NCBI RefSeq assembly: GCF_030551255.1
Contig: NZ_CP130630.1
Coordinates: 6,925,501 to 6,989,500 of the forward strand
Source: Streptomyces sp. NL15-2K
GTDB lineage: Bacteria; Actinomycetota; Actinomycetes; Streptomycetales; Streptomycetaceae
DNA length: 64,000 nt
Reading direction: 5' to 3'
Shown: one piece after another, positions 1 to 8,732 of the stretch
Layout of the letters: each line of letters opens with the position of its first letter
Numbering within the stretch: the first letter of the stretch is position 1
Position numbers and translations under genes: made by a program
Notes under the pieces: generated by a model
Told to the model about the DNA's origin: nothing
The model's database searches: none
The model's input: only the letters and a program-made list of their open reading frames with translations

Positions 1-440
1 TCCTTGGTGGGGAGCAGGAAGCCGTCGGTCGTCACCAGTTCGACGCGCGGGTGTTCGGGCCAGCGGGAGAGCAGCGCCTGGAGGAGGCGGGCCACCGTGG
101 ACTTTCCTACGGCGACCGAGCCGGCGACGCCGATGACGAACGGGGTGCCGGACTGGGAGCCCTGTTCGCCGAGGAAGGTGTTCAGGGCGCCTCTGAGTCC
201 GTCCGTGGCGCCGATGTACAGGTTGAGGAGCCGGGACAGCGGGAGGTAGATGTCCCGCACCTCGTCGAGGTCGATGACATCGCCGAGGCCGCGCAGCTTC
301 TCGAGCTCCTCGGCGGTGAGCGGCAGCGGCGTCTTGTCGCGCAGCGCGCTCCACTCGGCTCGGGTGAGGTCGACGAAGGGAGTCGCCTCCGGCTTGGGCC
401 GGTGGGCGCTCCGGGGTATCGAGGAGACCGGAGAGATCAC
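1..440 (-). CDS. coaA: Pantothenate kinase, type I (partial, N-terminal part)
   Basis: ATP-dependent phosphorylation of pantothenate, first step of coenzyme A synthesis in the cytoplasm. The gene runs off the left edge, so only about 146 N-terminal residues are visible. The reverse-strand translation reads [19 protein letters not shown] at the start and contains a P-loop, [18 protein letters not shown], followed by the VELVTTDGF segment typical of bacterial type I CoaA. The start is taken as GTG at 440; the nearby ATG at 447 is in another frame. No strong ribosome binding site is visible. It is divergent from the ABC transporter operon. Confidence 0.93.
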   Translation of the reverse strand, partial: MISPVSSIPRSAHRPKPEATPFVDLTRAEWSALRDKTPLPLTAEELEKLRGLGDVIDLDEVRDIYLPLSRLLNLYIGATDGLRGALNTFLGEQGSQSGTPFVIGVAGSVAVGKSTVARLLQALLSRWPEHPRVELVTTDGFLLPTK

Positions 441-621
441 AGTCCATTGTTAACGCCGTTTGAACGGGATGGTGGGTGGGGTCCGTCACGCCGGGTTGGT
501 GGGGATCAACCGTCTGCTTTCGGGAGAAAACCGGGCAACACGGGGAATGTCAGTGCCGTGCGTCACAGTTGTGGGAGAGGTGGGCCCAGGCCGGGGTCCA
601 TCAACGCCGAGGGGGTGACCC

Positions 622-1632
622 ATGACGTATGCGATCGAGGCGGAAGGCCTGGTCAAGCGGTTCAAGGACACCGAGGCGCTGGCAGGGGTCGACCTGGCGG
701 CCCGTAGGGGCTCGGTGCTCGGGCTGCTGGGGCCCAACGGCGCGGGGAAGACGACCGCGGTGCGGATCTTCGCGACGCTGCTCCGGCCCGACGCCGGCAG
801 AGCCCGCGTGGCCGGACACGATGTGGTCCGGGAGGCCGGGGTCGTACGCGCCATGGTCGGGCTGACCGGGCAGTACGCGGCGGTGGACGAGAACCTGACC
901 GGCACGGAGAACCTGCTGCTCATCGGCCGGTTGCTCGGTCTGCCGAGGAGGGAGGCCAGGGCGCGGGCGGCCGAGCTGCTGGAGCGTTTTCAGCTGACGG
1001 ACGCGGCCGGGCGGGCCGTGAAGACCTTCTCGGGCGGCATGCGCAGGCGTCTGGACCTCGCGGCCAGCCTGGTGGGCCGGCCCACCATCCTCTTCCTCGA
1101 CGAGCCGACCACCGGCCTCGATCCGCACAGCCGCGGTGAGCTGTGGGACATGCTGCGAGGCCTGGTCGCGGACGGTGCGACCGCCCTGCTGACCACGCAG
1201 TATCTGAACGAGGCCGATGTGCTCGCCGATGACATCGTGGTGATCGACAAGGGCCGGGTGATCGCCGAGGGCACCCCGGACCAGCTGAAGTCCCAGGTCG
1301 GCGGGCAGGTGCTGCAGCTGCGGCCGGTAATGGGGCAGGACCTCGCGCGGGCGCACACGCTGGTGGCGGGGGCCGCCGGTGCTCAGGCCCGGATCGAGGG
1401 CGAGACGGTCACCGCCCCGGTGAAGGACCCCGAGCTGATGCCGGCCGTCGTGCGGGCGCTCGACCGCGAGGGGATCGCGGTGGGCGAGCTCGCCCTGCGC
1501 CGTTCCTCGCTCGACGAGGTCTTCCTCGCCCTGACCGGCCACCGCGCCGAGCCCGGCGCGCCCGAGGGCAACGGCGGCGCGGCCGTCCGGAATGACGACA
1601 GTGAGCTTCAGAAGGCGGTGAGCCGGCCATGA
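622..1632 (+). CDS. ABC transporter ATP-binding protein, DrrA family
   Basis: ATPase subunit of a daunorubicin-resistance-type (DrrA) exporter, 336 aa. Walker A is GPNGAGKTTAVRI near residue 40, the ABC signature is KTFSGGMRRRLDLAASL near residue 140, and Walker B is ILFLDEPTTGLD near residue 160, followed by the H-loop region TTQYLNEAD. The roughly 100-residue C-terminal extension after the nucleotide-binding domain is typical of DrrA proteins. A GAGGGGGTGA Shine-Dalgarno-like stretch precedes the ATG. It overlaps the permease gene by four bases (ATGA), indicating translational coupling. Substrate unknown; antibiotic or lipid export is the family expectation, not shown here. Confidence 0.93.
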   Translation: MTYAIEAEGLVKRFKDTEALAGVDLAARRGSVLGLLGPNGAGKTTAVRIFATLLRPDAGRARVAGHDVVREAGVVRAMVGLTGQYAAVDENLTGTENLLLIGRLLGLPRREARARAAELLERFQLTDAAGRAVKTFSGGMRRRLDLAASLVGRPTILFLDEPTTGLDPHSRGELWDMLRGLVADGATALLTTQYLNEADVLADDIVVIDKGRVIAEGTPDQLKSQVGGQVLQLRPVMGQDLARAHTLVAGAAGAQARIEGETVTAPVKDPELMPAVVRALDREGIAVGELALRRSSLDEVFLALTGHRAEPGAPEGNGGAAVRNDDSELQKAVSRP

Positions 1633-2444
1633 CCGCCAGCGCCACGACCATCACGGCCCCGATCACCAAGTCGGGCCGCGTGCGGCCGCTCGACGGGCTG
1701 CGGCAGACCTTCACGATGGCCTGGCGGAGCCTGGTCGCGGTCAAGCACAACCCGCTGGAGCTGGTCGACTACAGCATCACGCCCATCATGTTCGTGTTCC
1801 TCTTCACGTACGTGCTGGGCGGGCAGATGGCCGGATCGCCCGAGGCGTACCTGAAGTACGCGTTGCCCGGGATCATCGTGCAGAACACCCTGTTCATGAC
1901 GATGTACACGGCCATGGCGCTCAACACCGACCTCACCAAGGGCGTCTTCGACCGGCTGCGCAGCCTGCCGATAGCCCGCTCCGCCCCGCTCATCGGCCGG
2001 ATCACCGCGGACCTCGCCAAGCACGTCTGGGCGATGCTGCTGATGATCGGCCTCGGCATGCTGCTCGGCTTCCGGATCACCGGGGGACTGGACGGCTTCC
2101 TGCTCGGGACGGTGCTGGTGGTTGTGTTCGCGGCGGCGGTGTCGTGGGGCGCGGTGCTGATCGGGATGCTGGCGGGGGACGCGGAGAAGGTGCAGGCGTT
2201 CGCGTTCACCCTCATCTTCCCGATCACCTTCACCAGCAGCGCGTTCGTCAGGGTGGAGACCATGCCGGGGTGGCTGCAGGCGTGGAGCGACGTCAACCCG
2301 GTGACTCATCTGTCCGACGCGTTCCGGGGGCTGCTGCTGGGTGGGCCGGTGGCGGAGCCGGTGTTGTGGTCGTTGGCGTGGGCGGCTGGGATAGCGCTGG
2401 TGTTCTGTCCGTTGGCTATGCGGGCTTATCGGGCGAAGACCTGA
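1629..2444 (+). CDS. ABC-2 type transporter permease, DrrB family
   Basis: Membrane subunit of the exporter, 271 aa. Hydrophobic segments include FVFLFTYVLGGQM, a cluster around MLLMIGLGMLLGF, LGTVLVVVFAAAVSWGAVLIG, and a C-terminal segment near VLWSLAWAAGIALVFCPLA, about six in all. The NPVTHLSDAFRGLL stretch between the last two membrane segments is typical of ABC-2/DrrB permeases. The ATG overlaps the stop codon of the ATPase gene, so the two subunits are made as a coupled pair. No other gene shares the operon. Confidence 0.92.
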   Translation: MTASATTITAPITKSGRVRPLDGLRQTFTMAWRSLVAVKHNPLELVDYSITPIMFVFLFTYVLGGQMAGSPEAYLKYALPGIIVQNTLFMTMYTAMALNTDLTKGVFDRLRSLPIARSAPLIGRITADLAKHVWAMLLMIGLGMLLGFRITGGLDGFLLGTVLVVVFAAAVSWGAVLIGMLAGDAEKVQAFAFTLIFPITFTSSAFVRVETMPGWLQAWSDVNPVTHLSDAFRGLLLGGPVAEPVLWSLAWAAGIALVFCPLAMRAYRAKT

Positions 2445-2523
2445 GGGAGACCTCTGCGCGTACTGCCGCGGTGCCTCACTGGGAGCCCTGTGGGTGGGGT
2501 CCGTCGCGTGGGGTTGGTCAGAG

Positions 2524-3183
2524 TCACCGGCGGGGAGTCCTGCCGGGGGCCGTGGAGTAGAACGCCAGGATGATCCCGAGGCCGCCCGCGACCCAGCCGA
2601 CGACCGCGGGGATCCGGCCGAGGACGACCGCCTCCCTGTGCTGGTCGGCGTACCCGGAGGTGGCGGCCTCGTCGCCCAGGGCCCGCCCTTCGAACTCCAC
2701 GGTGTCGTCTTCCTCGCCCGCGGGGAGCGGGCCGCGCAGGCCGGACTCGTCGAAGTCGTCGCGCCAGACGTGGACCGTGCCCTGTTGCGTACGGTCGTCG
2801 GATCCGAGCGCCTCCCAGAAGCCGTGGCACTCGCCGGCGCCCATCTTGCAGGTCCAGCGCTTCGGCACGCTGATGGTCCTCGGCTCGCCGTACTTCCAGA
2901 TGTACTCCCCTTCACCACGCTCGAAGTGCCCCATGAGGGCCAAGGTCGCCACGATCAGCAGGGCGGCCGCGTGGAAGAGGGCGAGGCGCGGTGCCCCGCG
3001 CAGCTCTATGACCTCGGCGTTGGCGGAGAAGAACAGCCCCGGGATCAGGAGCGTGGCGGCACCGCCGATCACCACGGCGAGCAGGACCATGCCTTCCAGC
3101 TGGGTGTCGGGCTCCTGGAGGAGTTGCCACGCCGTCACCCCGGCGGCCAGCCAGAGCAGCGTGACAACCAGTCCCTTGCGCAT
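2524..3183 (-). CDS. Membrane protein of unknown function
   Basis: 219 aa from ATG at 3183; an in-frame TTG at 3195 is a less likely start. Four hydrophobic segments are seen: two near the N-terminus (VVTLLWLAAGVTAWQLL; GMVLLAVVIGGAATLLIPG), one around residue 75 (LFHAAALLIVATLALMGHF), and one near the C-terminus (VVGWVAGGLGIILAFY). Between the third and fourth is an acidic soluble loop with two Cys (WTCKMGAGECHGFW) that could form a disulfide outside the membrane. The overall layout recalls DUF3592-like proteins but I do not recognise the family. It is convergent with the ABC operon and divergent from glmS. Confidence 0.7.
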   Translation of the reverse strand: MRKGLVVTLLWLAAGVTAWQLLQEPDTQLEGMVLLAVVIGGAATLLIPGLFFSANAEVIELRGAPRLALFHAAALLIVATLALMGHFERGEGEYIWKYGEPRTISVPKRWTCKMGAGECHGFWEALGSDDRTQQGTVHVWRDDFDESGLRGPLPAGEEDDTVEFEGRALGDEAATSGYADQHREAVVLGRIPAVVGWVAGGLGIILAFYSTAPGRTPRR

Positions 3184-3328
3184 CCGGACAGTCAATCAGT
3201 TCCAGGCGTCGGGCCGGTCGGTTCCAGTGGTCCCCAGGTGTAACGGGGGGCGTGCATGCGGTGGGAATTTCCGATTCCGGGCACGCGGGAGCCTTTTCGG
3301 GCGGGAGTTGGATCGTAGGCTGCCGCTC

Positions 3329-5176
3329 ATGTGCGGAATCGTGGGATACGTGGGGTCTCAGTCGGCGCTAGAGGTCGTCATGGCCGGGCTGAAGCGGCTG
3401 GAGTACCGGGGATACGACTCGGCGGGCGTCGCCGTGCAGGCGGACAGCGGGCTGGCGGCGGCGAAGAAGGCCGGGAAACTGGTCAACCTGGAGAAGGAGC
3501 TGGTCGAACGGCCGCTGCCGACCGGGACGACGGGGATCGGGCACACGCGGTGGGCCACGCACGGTGGGCCGACGGACGCCAATGCCCACCCGCATCTCGA
3601 CAACGTCGGCCGGGTGGCCGTCGTACACAACGGGATCATCGAGAACTTCGCCGCGCTGCGGGCCGAGTTGGAGGAGCGGGGGCACGAGCTGGTTTCTGAG
3701 ACGGATACCGAGGTCGTGTCGCATCTGCTCGCCGAGGAGTTCTCCTCCTGCGCGGACCTGGCGGAGGCCATGCGGCTGGTGTGCCGACGGCTCGAAGGCG
3801 CGTTCACGCTGGTCGCGGTGCACGCGGACGAGCCTGACGTGGTCGTGGGGGCGCGGCGGAACTCGCCGCTGGTGGTGGGCGTTGGAGAGGGCGAGGCCTT
3901 TCTCGCCTCGGACGTCGCCGCGTTCATCGCCCACACGCGGTCGGCGATCGAGCTGGGTCAGGACCAGGTGGTGGAGCTGCGCCGGGACGGCGTGACGGTG
4001 ACGGGCTTCGACGGCCGTCCGGCGGACGTCCACTCGTACCACATCGACTGGGACGCGTCGGCTGCGGAAAAGGGGGGCTATGACTACTTCATGCTCAAGG
4101 AGATCGCCGAGCAGCCCAAGGCGGTCGCCGATACGTTGCTGGGGCGCATCGACGCGTCCGGTTCGCTGACGCTGGACGAGGTGCGGATCCCTCCGGGGGT
4201 GCTGCGGGAGGTCGACAAGGTCGTCATCGTCGCGTGCGGTACGGCCTTTCACGCCGGTTTGATCGCCAAGTACGCGATCGAGCACTGGACGCGGATTCCG
4301 TGCGAGGTGGAGCTGGCGAGCGAGTTCCGGTACCGGGATCCGATTCTCGACCAGCAGACCCTGGTGATCGCCATCTCCCAGTCCGGCGAGACCATGGACA
4401 CGCTGATGGCGCTACGGCATGCCCGTGAGCAGGGCTCCAAGGTGCTGGCGATCTGCAACACGAACGGATCGACGATTCCGCGCGAGTCGGACGCTGTCCT
4501 GTACACGCACGCCGGGCCGGAGGTGGCTGTCGCCTCGACGAAGGCGTTCCTGACGCAGCTGGTGGCCTGTTATCTGGTCGCCCTGTATCTGGGGCAGGTG
4601 CGGGGCACCAAGTGGGGCGACGAGATCGGCGCCGTCGTTCGGGACCTGTCGCAGATCTCGGGTGAGGTCGAGCGGGTGCTGGAGACGATGGAGCCGGTGC
4701 GGGCGTTGGCCCGCTCGCTCGCCTCGAAGAACACGGTTCTGTTCCTGGGGCGGCATGTGGGGTATCCGGTGGCACTCGAGGGTGCGCTGAAGCTCAAGGA
4801 GCTGGCGTATATGCACGCCGAGGGCTTCGCGGCGGGTGAGCTGAAGCACGGGCCGATCGCGTTGATCGAGGAGGATCTGCCGGTGGTGGTGGTCGTGCCG
4901 TCGCCGCGCGGGCGGTCCGTGTTGCACGACAAGATCGTGTCCAACATCCAGGAGATCCGGGCTCGGGGTGCGCGGACGATCGTGATCGCGGAGGAGGGGG
5001 ACGAGGCGGTGGTGCCGTATGCGGATCACCTGATTCGGCTTCCGGTGACTCCGACCTTGCTTCAGCCGCTGGTGGCGACGGTGCCGTTGCAGGTGTTCGC
5101 GTGTGAGTTGGCCACGGCTCGGGGGAATGAGGTGGATCAGCCTCGGAACCTTGCCAAGTCGGTGACGGTGGAGTGA
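3329..5176 (+). CDS. glmS: Glutamine--fructose-6-phosphate aminotransferase (isomerizing)
   Basis: Makes glucosamine-6-phosphate from fructose-6-phosphate and glutamine, the entry to UDP-GlcNAc and cell wall synthesis. 615 aa, the normal family length. The protein starts MCGIVGYVG, giving the N-terminal nucleophile Cys2 of the glutaminase domain; TRWATHG and HNGIIEN follow. Two SIS sugar-isomerase domains are visible (ISQSGETMDTLMAL; KELAYMHAEGFAAGELKHGP), and the C-terminus ends NLAKSVTVE as in GlmS. The start is fixed by Cys2: the open frame extends about 760 bases upstream, but that part is not conserved-looking and opposes another gene. The last 40 bases overlap the convergent DUF397 gene. 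Confidence 0.98.
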   Translation: MCGIVGYVGSQSALEVVMAGLKRLEYRGYDSAGVAVQADSGLAAAKKAGKLVNLEKELVERPLPTGTTGIGHTRWATHGGPTDANAHPHLDNVGRVAVVHNGIIENFAALRAELEERGHELVSETDTEVVSHLLAEEFSSCADLAEAMRLVCRRLEGAFTLVAVHADEPDVVVGARRNSPLVVGVGEGEAFLASDVAAFIAHTRSAIELGQDQVVELRRDGVTVTGFDGRPADVHSYHIDWDASAAEKGGYDYFMLKEIAEQPKAVADTLLGRIDASGSLTLDEVRIPPGVLREVDKVVIVACGTAFHAGLIAKYAIEHWTRIPCEVELASEFRYRDPILDQQTLVIAISQSGETMDTLMALRHAREQGSKVLAICNTNGSTIPRESDAVLYTHAGPEVAVASTKAFLTQLVACYLVALYLGQVRGTKWGDEIGAVVRDLSQISGEVERVLETMEPVRALARSLASKNTVLFLGRHVGYPVALEGALKLKELAYMHAEGFAAGELKHGPIALIEEDLPVVVVVPSPRGRSVLHDKIVSNIQEIRARGARTIVIAEEGDEAVVPYADHLIRLPVTPTLLQPLVATVPLQVFACELATARGNEVDQPRNLAKSVTVE

Positions 5177-5361
5177 GGGGCCTTCAGGGCTTCGAGGAAG
5201 GTGGTGAAGGCTCCGGGCGGGAAGGTGAGGGTGCGGTCGGTCGGGGCCTTTGAGTCGCGGATGGATATGTGCGTAGCCGAGTTAGCGATCTCTACGCAGT
5301 CGTTGCCGTCGTCGGGGCCTGAGTAGGACGACTTCCGCCAGTTGTCCATGCGGTGCCTCAC
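5137..5361 (-). CDS. DUF397 domain protein
   Basis: Small actinobacterial protein (74 aa from GTG at 5361; 70 aa from ATG at 5349) with the typical opening WRKSSYSGPDDGNDCVEIA and a central IRDSKAP motif. DUF397 proteins are encoded next to XRE/DUF5753 regulators and act with them in developmental control in the WhiJ-type systems. The GTG overlaps the stop of the upstream regulator in a GTGA junction with AAGGA just before it, which favours translational coupling. ATG 5349 is the alternative. The last twelve or so codons overlap the end of glmS on the opposite strand, an unusually tight convergent arrangement. Confidence 0.85.
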   Translation of the reverse strand: MRHRMDNWRKSSYSGPDDGNDCVEIANSATHISIRDSKAPTDRTLTFPPGAFTTFLEALKAPHSTVTDLARFRG

Positions 5362-6194
5362 AGATCCTTCGTCATCTGCTGGATGAAGTCACGTGACTGT
5401 TCTGGGGTCAGTGACACAGCTTCCACCTTACGGAAGCGCGTTCGAAAGGCACCGAGTTGTGCTTCGGAATCGATGAAGGCCGAGCCGTGCGGCACGTCGC
5501 GTACCACCGTGTCCAGCTTGGGTACTGGGCCGCCCACGTACCTCATGGTGCTGGCGGCACTGGCGAAGCCGTCCAGGTCGAAGGGGATGACGCGCACGGT
5601 GATGTTCTCCGCTTCGGAGAGCTCCAGGAGCTTGGTCAGTTGAGCCCGGGAGGCGGCGCGGTCACGGACCCTGATGCGTAGGGCCGACTCGTGGATCACC
5701 GACTCGTACGGGATGGCGATCTGCTGTCGCCTCATCCGGTGGCGGATGCGCAACTCAAGTTCTTCATGGGCGAGTTCGGGCACCCTGGCGGAGAAGACCG
5801 CGTGGGCGTAGTCCTCCGTCTGCAGCAGGCCTGGTACGTACAGGATTGCCACCTCGTTCAGGAACGTGGCGTGGTGTTCCAGTTCGGCGAGGTCCAGGAA
5901 TGACGTGGGCAACACGCCCCGGTAGTCCTCCCACCAACCCCGTGTCCGGTCAGTGGCCATAGCGATCAGGGCGTTGATGAACTCCTGGTCCATGCATGCG
6001 TAGTGGGCTGCAAGGCGGCGCAGCCGCTGCTCGCTCACGCCTGTCAGGCCGGATTCGATGTGGCTGATCTGGACGCGACCCACCCCCAGCAGCGCTGCTG
6101 CTTGTGTGGCGGTAAGTCCTGCGGCCTCACGAAGTCTGCGAAGTTCGGTCGCCAGGCGCATTTGACGTGCGGTGGGTTCGCGCCTCAGGACCAT
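5358..6194 (-). CDS. XRE-family regulator with DUF5753 domain (WhiJ-like)
   Basis: Transcriptional regulator, 278 aa. N-terminal helix-turn-helix around residues 12-65 (AGLTATQAAALLGVGRVQIS then HIESG), followed by a DUF5753 domain with recognisable segments VPGLLQTEDYA, RMRRQQI and VRVIPFDL. ATG at 6194 is preceded by AGGAG at good spacing; a GTG immediately before it is an alternative. With the downstream DUF397 gene and the divergent HATPase gene it forms the classic Streptomyces WhiJ-like module, many copies of which exist per genome; some control sporulation or antibiotic production. The target of this copy cannot be told from sequence. Confidence 0.92.
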   Translation of the reverse strand: MVLRREPTARQMRLATELRRLREAAGLTATQAAALLGVGRVQISHIESGLTGVSEQRLRRLAAHYACMDQEFINALIAMATDRTRGWWEDYRGVLPTSFLDLAELEHHATFLNEVAILYVPGLLQTEDYAHAVFSARVPELAHEELELRIRHRMRRQQIAIPYESVIHESALRIRVRDRAASRAQLTKLLELSEAENITVRVIPFDLDGFASAASTMRYVGGPVPKLDTVVRDVPHGSAFIDSEAQLGAFRTRFRKVEAVSLTPEQSRDFIQQMTKDL

Positions 6195-6418
6195 CACTTG
6201 CTCCTTGGTTCAACACGCTTGCTGATGCTGCTCGTTCGGGGTCAGATTACGCGACCGGCTTGCTCGGGATGACAGGTTAGCCCTACCGTCGGTGACGCGA
6301 CGCACACGCTGCGGATTGCCGGGGCACCGGAAGCGCACCGCCCCGTCCTGCCATGACGGCTGCGGCAATGACACCGCCGGCCAACCGCAACTCCCCCTCA
6401 TCCGAACGGAGTTCACGC

Positions 6419-6829
6419 ATGTCCGAAAACGAGCCCTGGGAGTACACGCTGTACATCCCTAACGACGTCCGAGCCGTCACCGTCAGTCGCCGCACCCTCC
6501 GCCTGATCCTCACCATGCACGGCCTCATCGGCCTCGTGGACACTGCCGAGCTCCTCGCCGCTGAGCTGGTCTCCAATGCCGTACGGCACACCAAGGGCCC
6601 CGCTGCCCTGCGGGTGCGCTGGTCGGCGACCGTGCTGCGGATCGGGGCGTGGGACGCCGACCCCGAACCGCCGGAACCGCCACAGTCGTTCGATCAGGCC
6701 GCCGATCTGGAGGAGGGGCGGGGGCTCGCGCTGGTGAGGGCGTGCGCCGATGTGTGGGGGTGGCAGCCGCTGACGAGAGACGGCAATCGGGGCAAATACG
6801 TGTGGTGCGAGTTGACCTCGGCGGCGTGA
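6419..6829 (+). CDS. ATP-binding anti-sigma-like protein (HATPase_c_2)
   Basis: 136 aa protein of the SpoIIAB/RsbW-like Ser/Thr kinase ATPase class. The N-box-like stretch AAELVSNAVRHTKG near residue 50, a WDADPEPP segment (G1-box position, altered from the usual D-x-G-x-G), and GRGLALVRACADVWGW are seen. The ATG at 6419 is preceded by ACGGAG; an in-frame ATG at 6353 would add 22 residues but has no good ribosome site. It is divergent from the XRE/DUF397 pair and probably belongs to the same regulatory module. The roughly 220 bp between the two contains the shared promoter region; no clear operator was recognised. Confidence 0.87.
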   Translation: MSENEPWEYTLYIPNDVRAVTVSRRTLRLILTMHGLIGLVDTAELLAAELVSNAVRHTKGPAALRVRWSATVLRIGAWDADPEPPEPPQSFDQAADLEEGRGLALVRACADVWGWQPLTRDGNRGKYVWCELTSAA

Positions 6830-6909
6830 ACGTTTTCTCGCCCCTCGAAAGGGTGAACACATCCCGATTGCCCGGACAACCCGTCCCTTGATCCATCTAG
6901 GTTGCGCAC

Positions 6910-7830
6910 ATGGTCACATCAGCTCACGAGGGCATGCACCGCATCTTCCAGGAGCGGCCCGAGATCCTCACGCCTGTTTTCGAGGTGCTGAGTGTCGAAT
7001 CACCCGAGAAAGCGGCGGTGGACGCGATCGTCTCCGATGTGACGGAGGCCAAGCCTCTGGCACGTCACGTCGACACGGTGCTGCGTGTCACCGCCGCCGA
7101 CGGCGACGCCTTCCTCCTCGCCGTGGAAGCGCAGGAACGGCGGGACCCGAAGAAGGAGTCGAGCTGGCCGTACTACATCGCATATCTCAACTCCAAATAC
7201 GGCCTGCCCGTACTGCTGCTCGTGGCCTGCCGGGACCGGGCCACCGCCAAGTGGGCCGCCGGCCCGTTCCAGTGCGGGGTCCGTGGCTGGACCGCCCAGC
7301 GGACGTATCCCCTGGTCGTGAGTCCGGACAACATCCCGCCGGTCATCGACGAGAGAACGGCCGCCGAGAAACCCGCCATGGCGGCGTTCTCCGCCCTGGT
7401 GCACGCCAACAGTCCTGATGTCGACGTCATACTGGATGCGCTGGCCCGCGCCCTCGCGCGGCTGGACCCTGACGTGTCGGACTACATCTACCAGTTCCTG
7501 GACGCGGCATTGGGGAATTCCCCTGCCGGAGAAAAGTGGAGGAATCTCGTGTCGTTCGTCAACTACTTCCCCGGCCGGGGCACGGTCATGGAGCGGGCCT
7601 ACCTCCACGGCAAGGCCGAGGGCAAGGCCAGGGGTGAGGCCAAGGGAATCCTGCGCATGCTGCAATACCGCGGTCTCTCGATCTCTGAGCAGGTTCGCGA
7701 ACGCATCACCACCTGCACCGACCTCGACCGCCTCGACGACTGGCTCGAAAGGGCCGGCACCGTGAAGCGCGCGGAAGACCTGTTCGACGCGGCTTCGGAG
7801 GTTCCCCCGAGCGCTGCTGAACGGGGCTGA
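6910..7830 (+). CDS. PD-(D/E)XK-like nuclease family protein (Rpn-like)
   Basis: 306 aa. The N-terminal half shows the pattern D-T-V-L-R then F-L-L-A-V-E-A-Q-E, resembling the D...(D/E)xQ core of the Rpn/transposase_31 branch of PD-(D/E)XK nucleases. The C-terminal part has a charged HGKAEGKARGEAKGILRML linker and ends with a helical segment ERITTCTDLDRLDDWLERA that is common in these proteins. Such proteins are abundant in actinomycetes; whether this one cuts DNA is unknown. Four bases separate it from the next ORF, so the two are likely co-transcribed. Confidence 0.72.
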   Translation: MVTSAHEGMHRIFQERPEILTPVFEVLSVESPEKAAVDAIVSDVTEAKPLARHVDTVLRVTAADGDAFLLAVEAQERRDPKKESSWPYYIAYLNSKYGLPVLLLVACRDRATAKWAAGPFQCGVRGWTAQRTYPLVVSPDNIPPVIDERTAAEKPAMAAFSALVHANSPDVDVILDALARALARLDPDVSDYIYQFLDAALGNSPAGEKWRNLVSFVNYFPGRGTVMERAYLHGKAEGKARGEAKGILRMLQYRGLSISEQVRERITTCTDLDRLDDWLERAGTVKRAEDLFDAASEVPPSAAERG

Positions 7831-7833
7831 CCG

Positions 7834-8283
7834 ATGGGCGGTTGTCAGCCGGACGCGGATCGGGACGCGCCGTCGGAGCTCCTCGAGCTCTACCGTTTTA
7901 CGGCGACGTGCCTTGGGCTGGGCGTCCCTCCGCACAAGGTGGCGGGCGACTTCCGGTTCGGGCTGGAGGACCTCAGACAGCGCGGAGTCATTCCCCTTGA
8001 GGACCTGGCCCGGGTGCGCGCCTGCACGGCGGGGGAGGCCGAGGAGCACCCCGCACAATGGGGCGCAGGCTTCGCCGCGGGGTATCGGTCGGCCTGGGCC
8101 GCAGCGGTGCTGCGTGTCCTGGACACGCGCGGCGTGGAGTTCTCGAAGGAGTTCCACCGGGGCGTCAACCTGTGCCCCGACGCGGATGTGCTCACCCGTT
8201 TCCTGGATCGGGCCGTCACCGCGACACACCAGACCGATCTGGTCACCGGGGAGTCGAGTCCGGGGTCGTCGGACGGGTCGTAG
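7834..8283 (+). CDS. Hypothetical protein downstream of the PD-(D/E)XK-like gene
   Basis: 149 aa with no family I recognise. It is largely helical and soluble, without a signal peptide or membrane segment. A short Cys-containing N-terminus is followed by TATCLGLGVPPHKVAGDFRF and an Ala-rich helix around residue 85. The start codon lies three bases after the stop of the upstream gene and the reading frame has normal Streptomyces third-position GC, both of which support a real gene in a two-gene unit. A partner or immunity-like role for the nuclease-like protein is possible but untested. Confidence 0.6.
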   Translation: MGGCQPDADRDAPSELLELYRFTATCLGLGVPPHKVAGDFRFGLEDLRQRGVIPLEDLARVRACTAGEAEEHPAQWGAGFAAGYRSAWAAAVLRVLDTRGVEFSKEFHRGVNLCPDADVLTRFLDRAVTATHQTDLVTGESSPGSSDGS

Positions 8284-8292
8284 AGTGCCCGG

Positions 8293-8664
8293 ATGAGCAT
8301 CATCGGTGTCGGTATCGACGTGGCCGAGATCGACCGGTTCGCGGTCTCCCTGGAGCGGACGCCAGCGCTGGTCGATCGGCTGTTCCTGCCAAGCGAGCTG
8401 TTGCTGCCCAGCGGTGAGCGCCGGGGCGTCGCCTCGCTCGCCGTTCGGTTCGCTGCCAAGGAGGCCCTGGCAAAGGCCCTCGGCGCCCCGCCGGGGCTGC
8501 ACTGGACGGACGCCGAGGTGTGCGTCGAGGACAGCGGGCAGCCGCGGTTGCGGGTGAGTGGGACTGTGGCGGCACGGGCGGCTGAACTCGGGGTGCGGTC
8601 ATGGCATGTGTCGCTGAGTCATGACGCCGGGGTGGCCTCGGCCGTGGTGATCGCGGAGGGGTGA
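8293..8664 (+). CDS. acpS: Holo-[acyl-carrier-protein] synthase
   Basis: Transfers 4'-phosphopantetheine from coenzyme A to acyl carrier protein Ser. 123 aa, normal length. The family motifs are [12 protein letters not shown] (Mg-binding Asp) at the N-terminus and [12 protein letters not shown] (catalytic Glu-Ala-Lys helix) near residue 57, with [13 protein letters not shown] at the end. It starts nine bases after the previous stop and is convergent with the secreted beta-helix gene. Its position before nnrDE and alr matches the Streptomyces core order. Confidence 0.96.
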   Translation: MSIIGVGIDVAEIDRFAVSLERTPALVDRLFLPSELLLPSGERRGVASLAVRFAAKEALAKALGAPPGLHWTDAEVCVEDSGQPRLRVSGTVAARAAELGVRSWHVSLSHDAGVASAVVIAEG

Positions 8665-8732
8665 GGTCACCGGCCCGCAGGCCCGCAGGCCCGTCGGCCC
8701 ACCGGCCTTGGTGGCCCCACCCCGGACGGCCG

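Noticed and set aside
2570..3328. Long in-frame extension of glmS upstream of ATG 3329
   Set aside because: It opposes the membrane-protein gene, and GlmS needs Cys as residue 2, which fixes the start at 3329.
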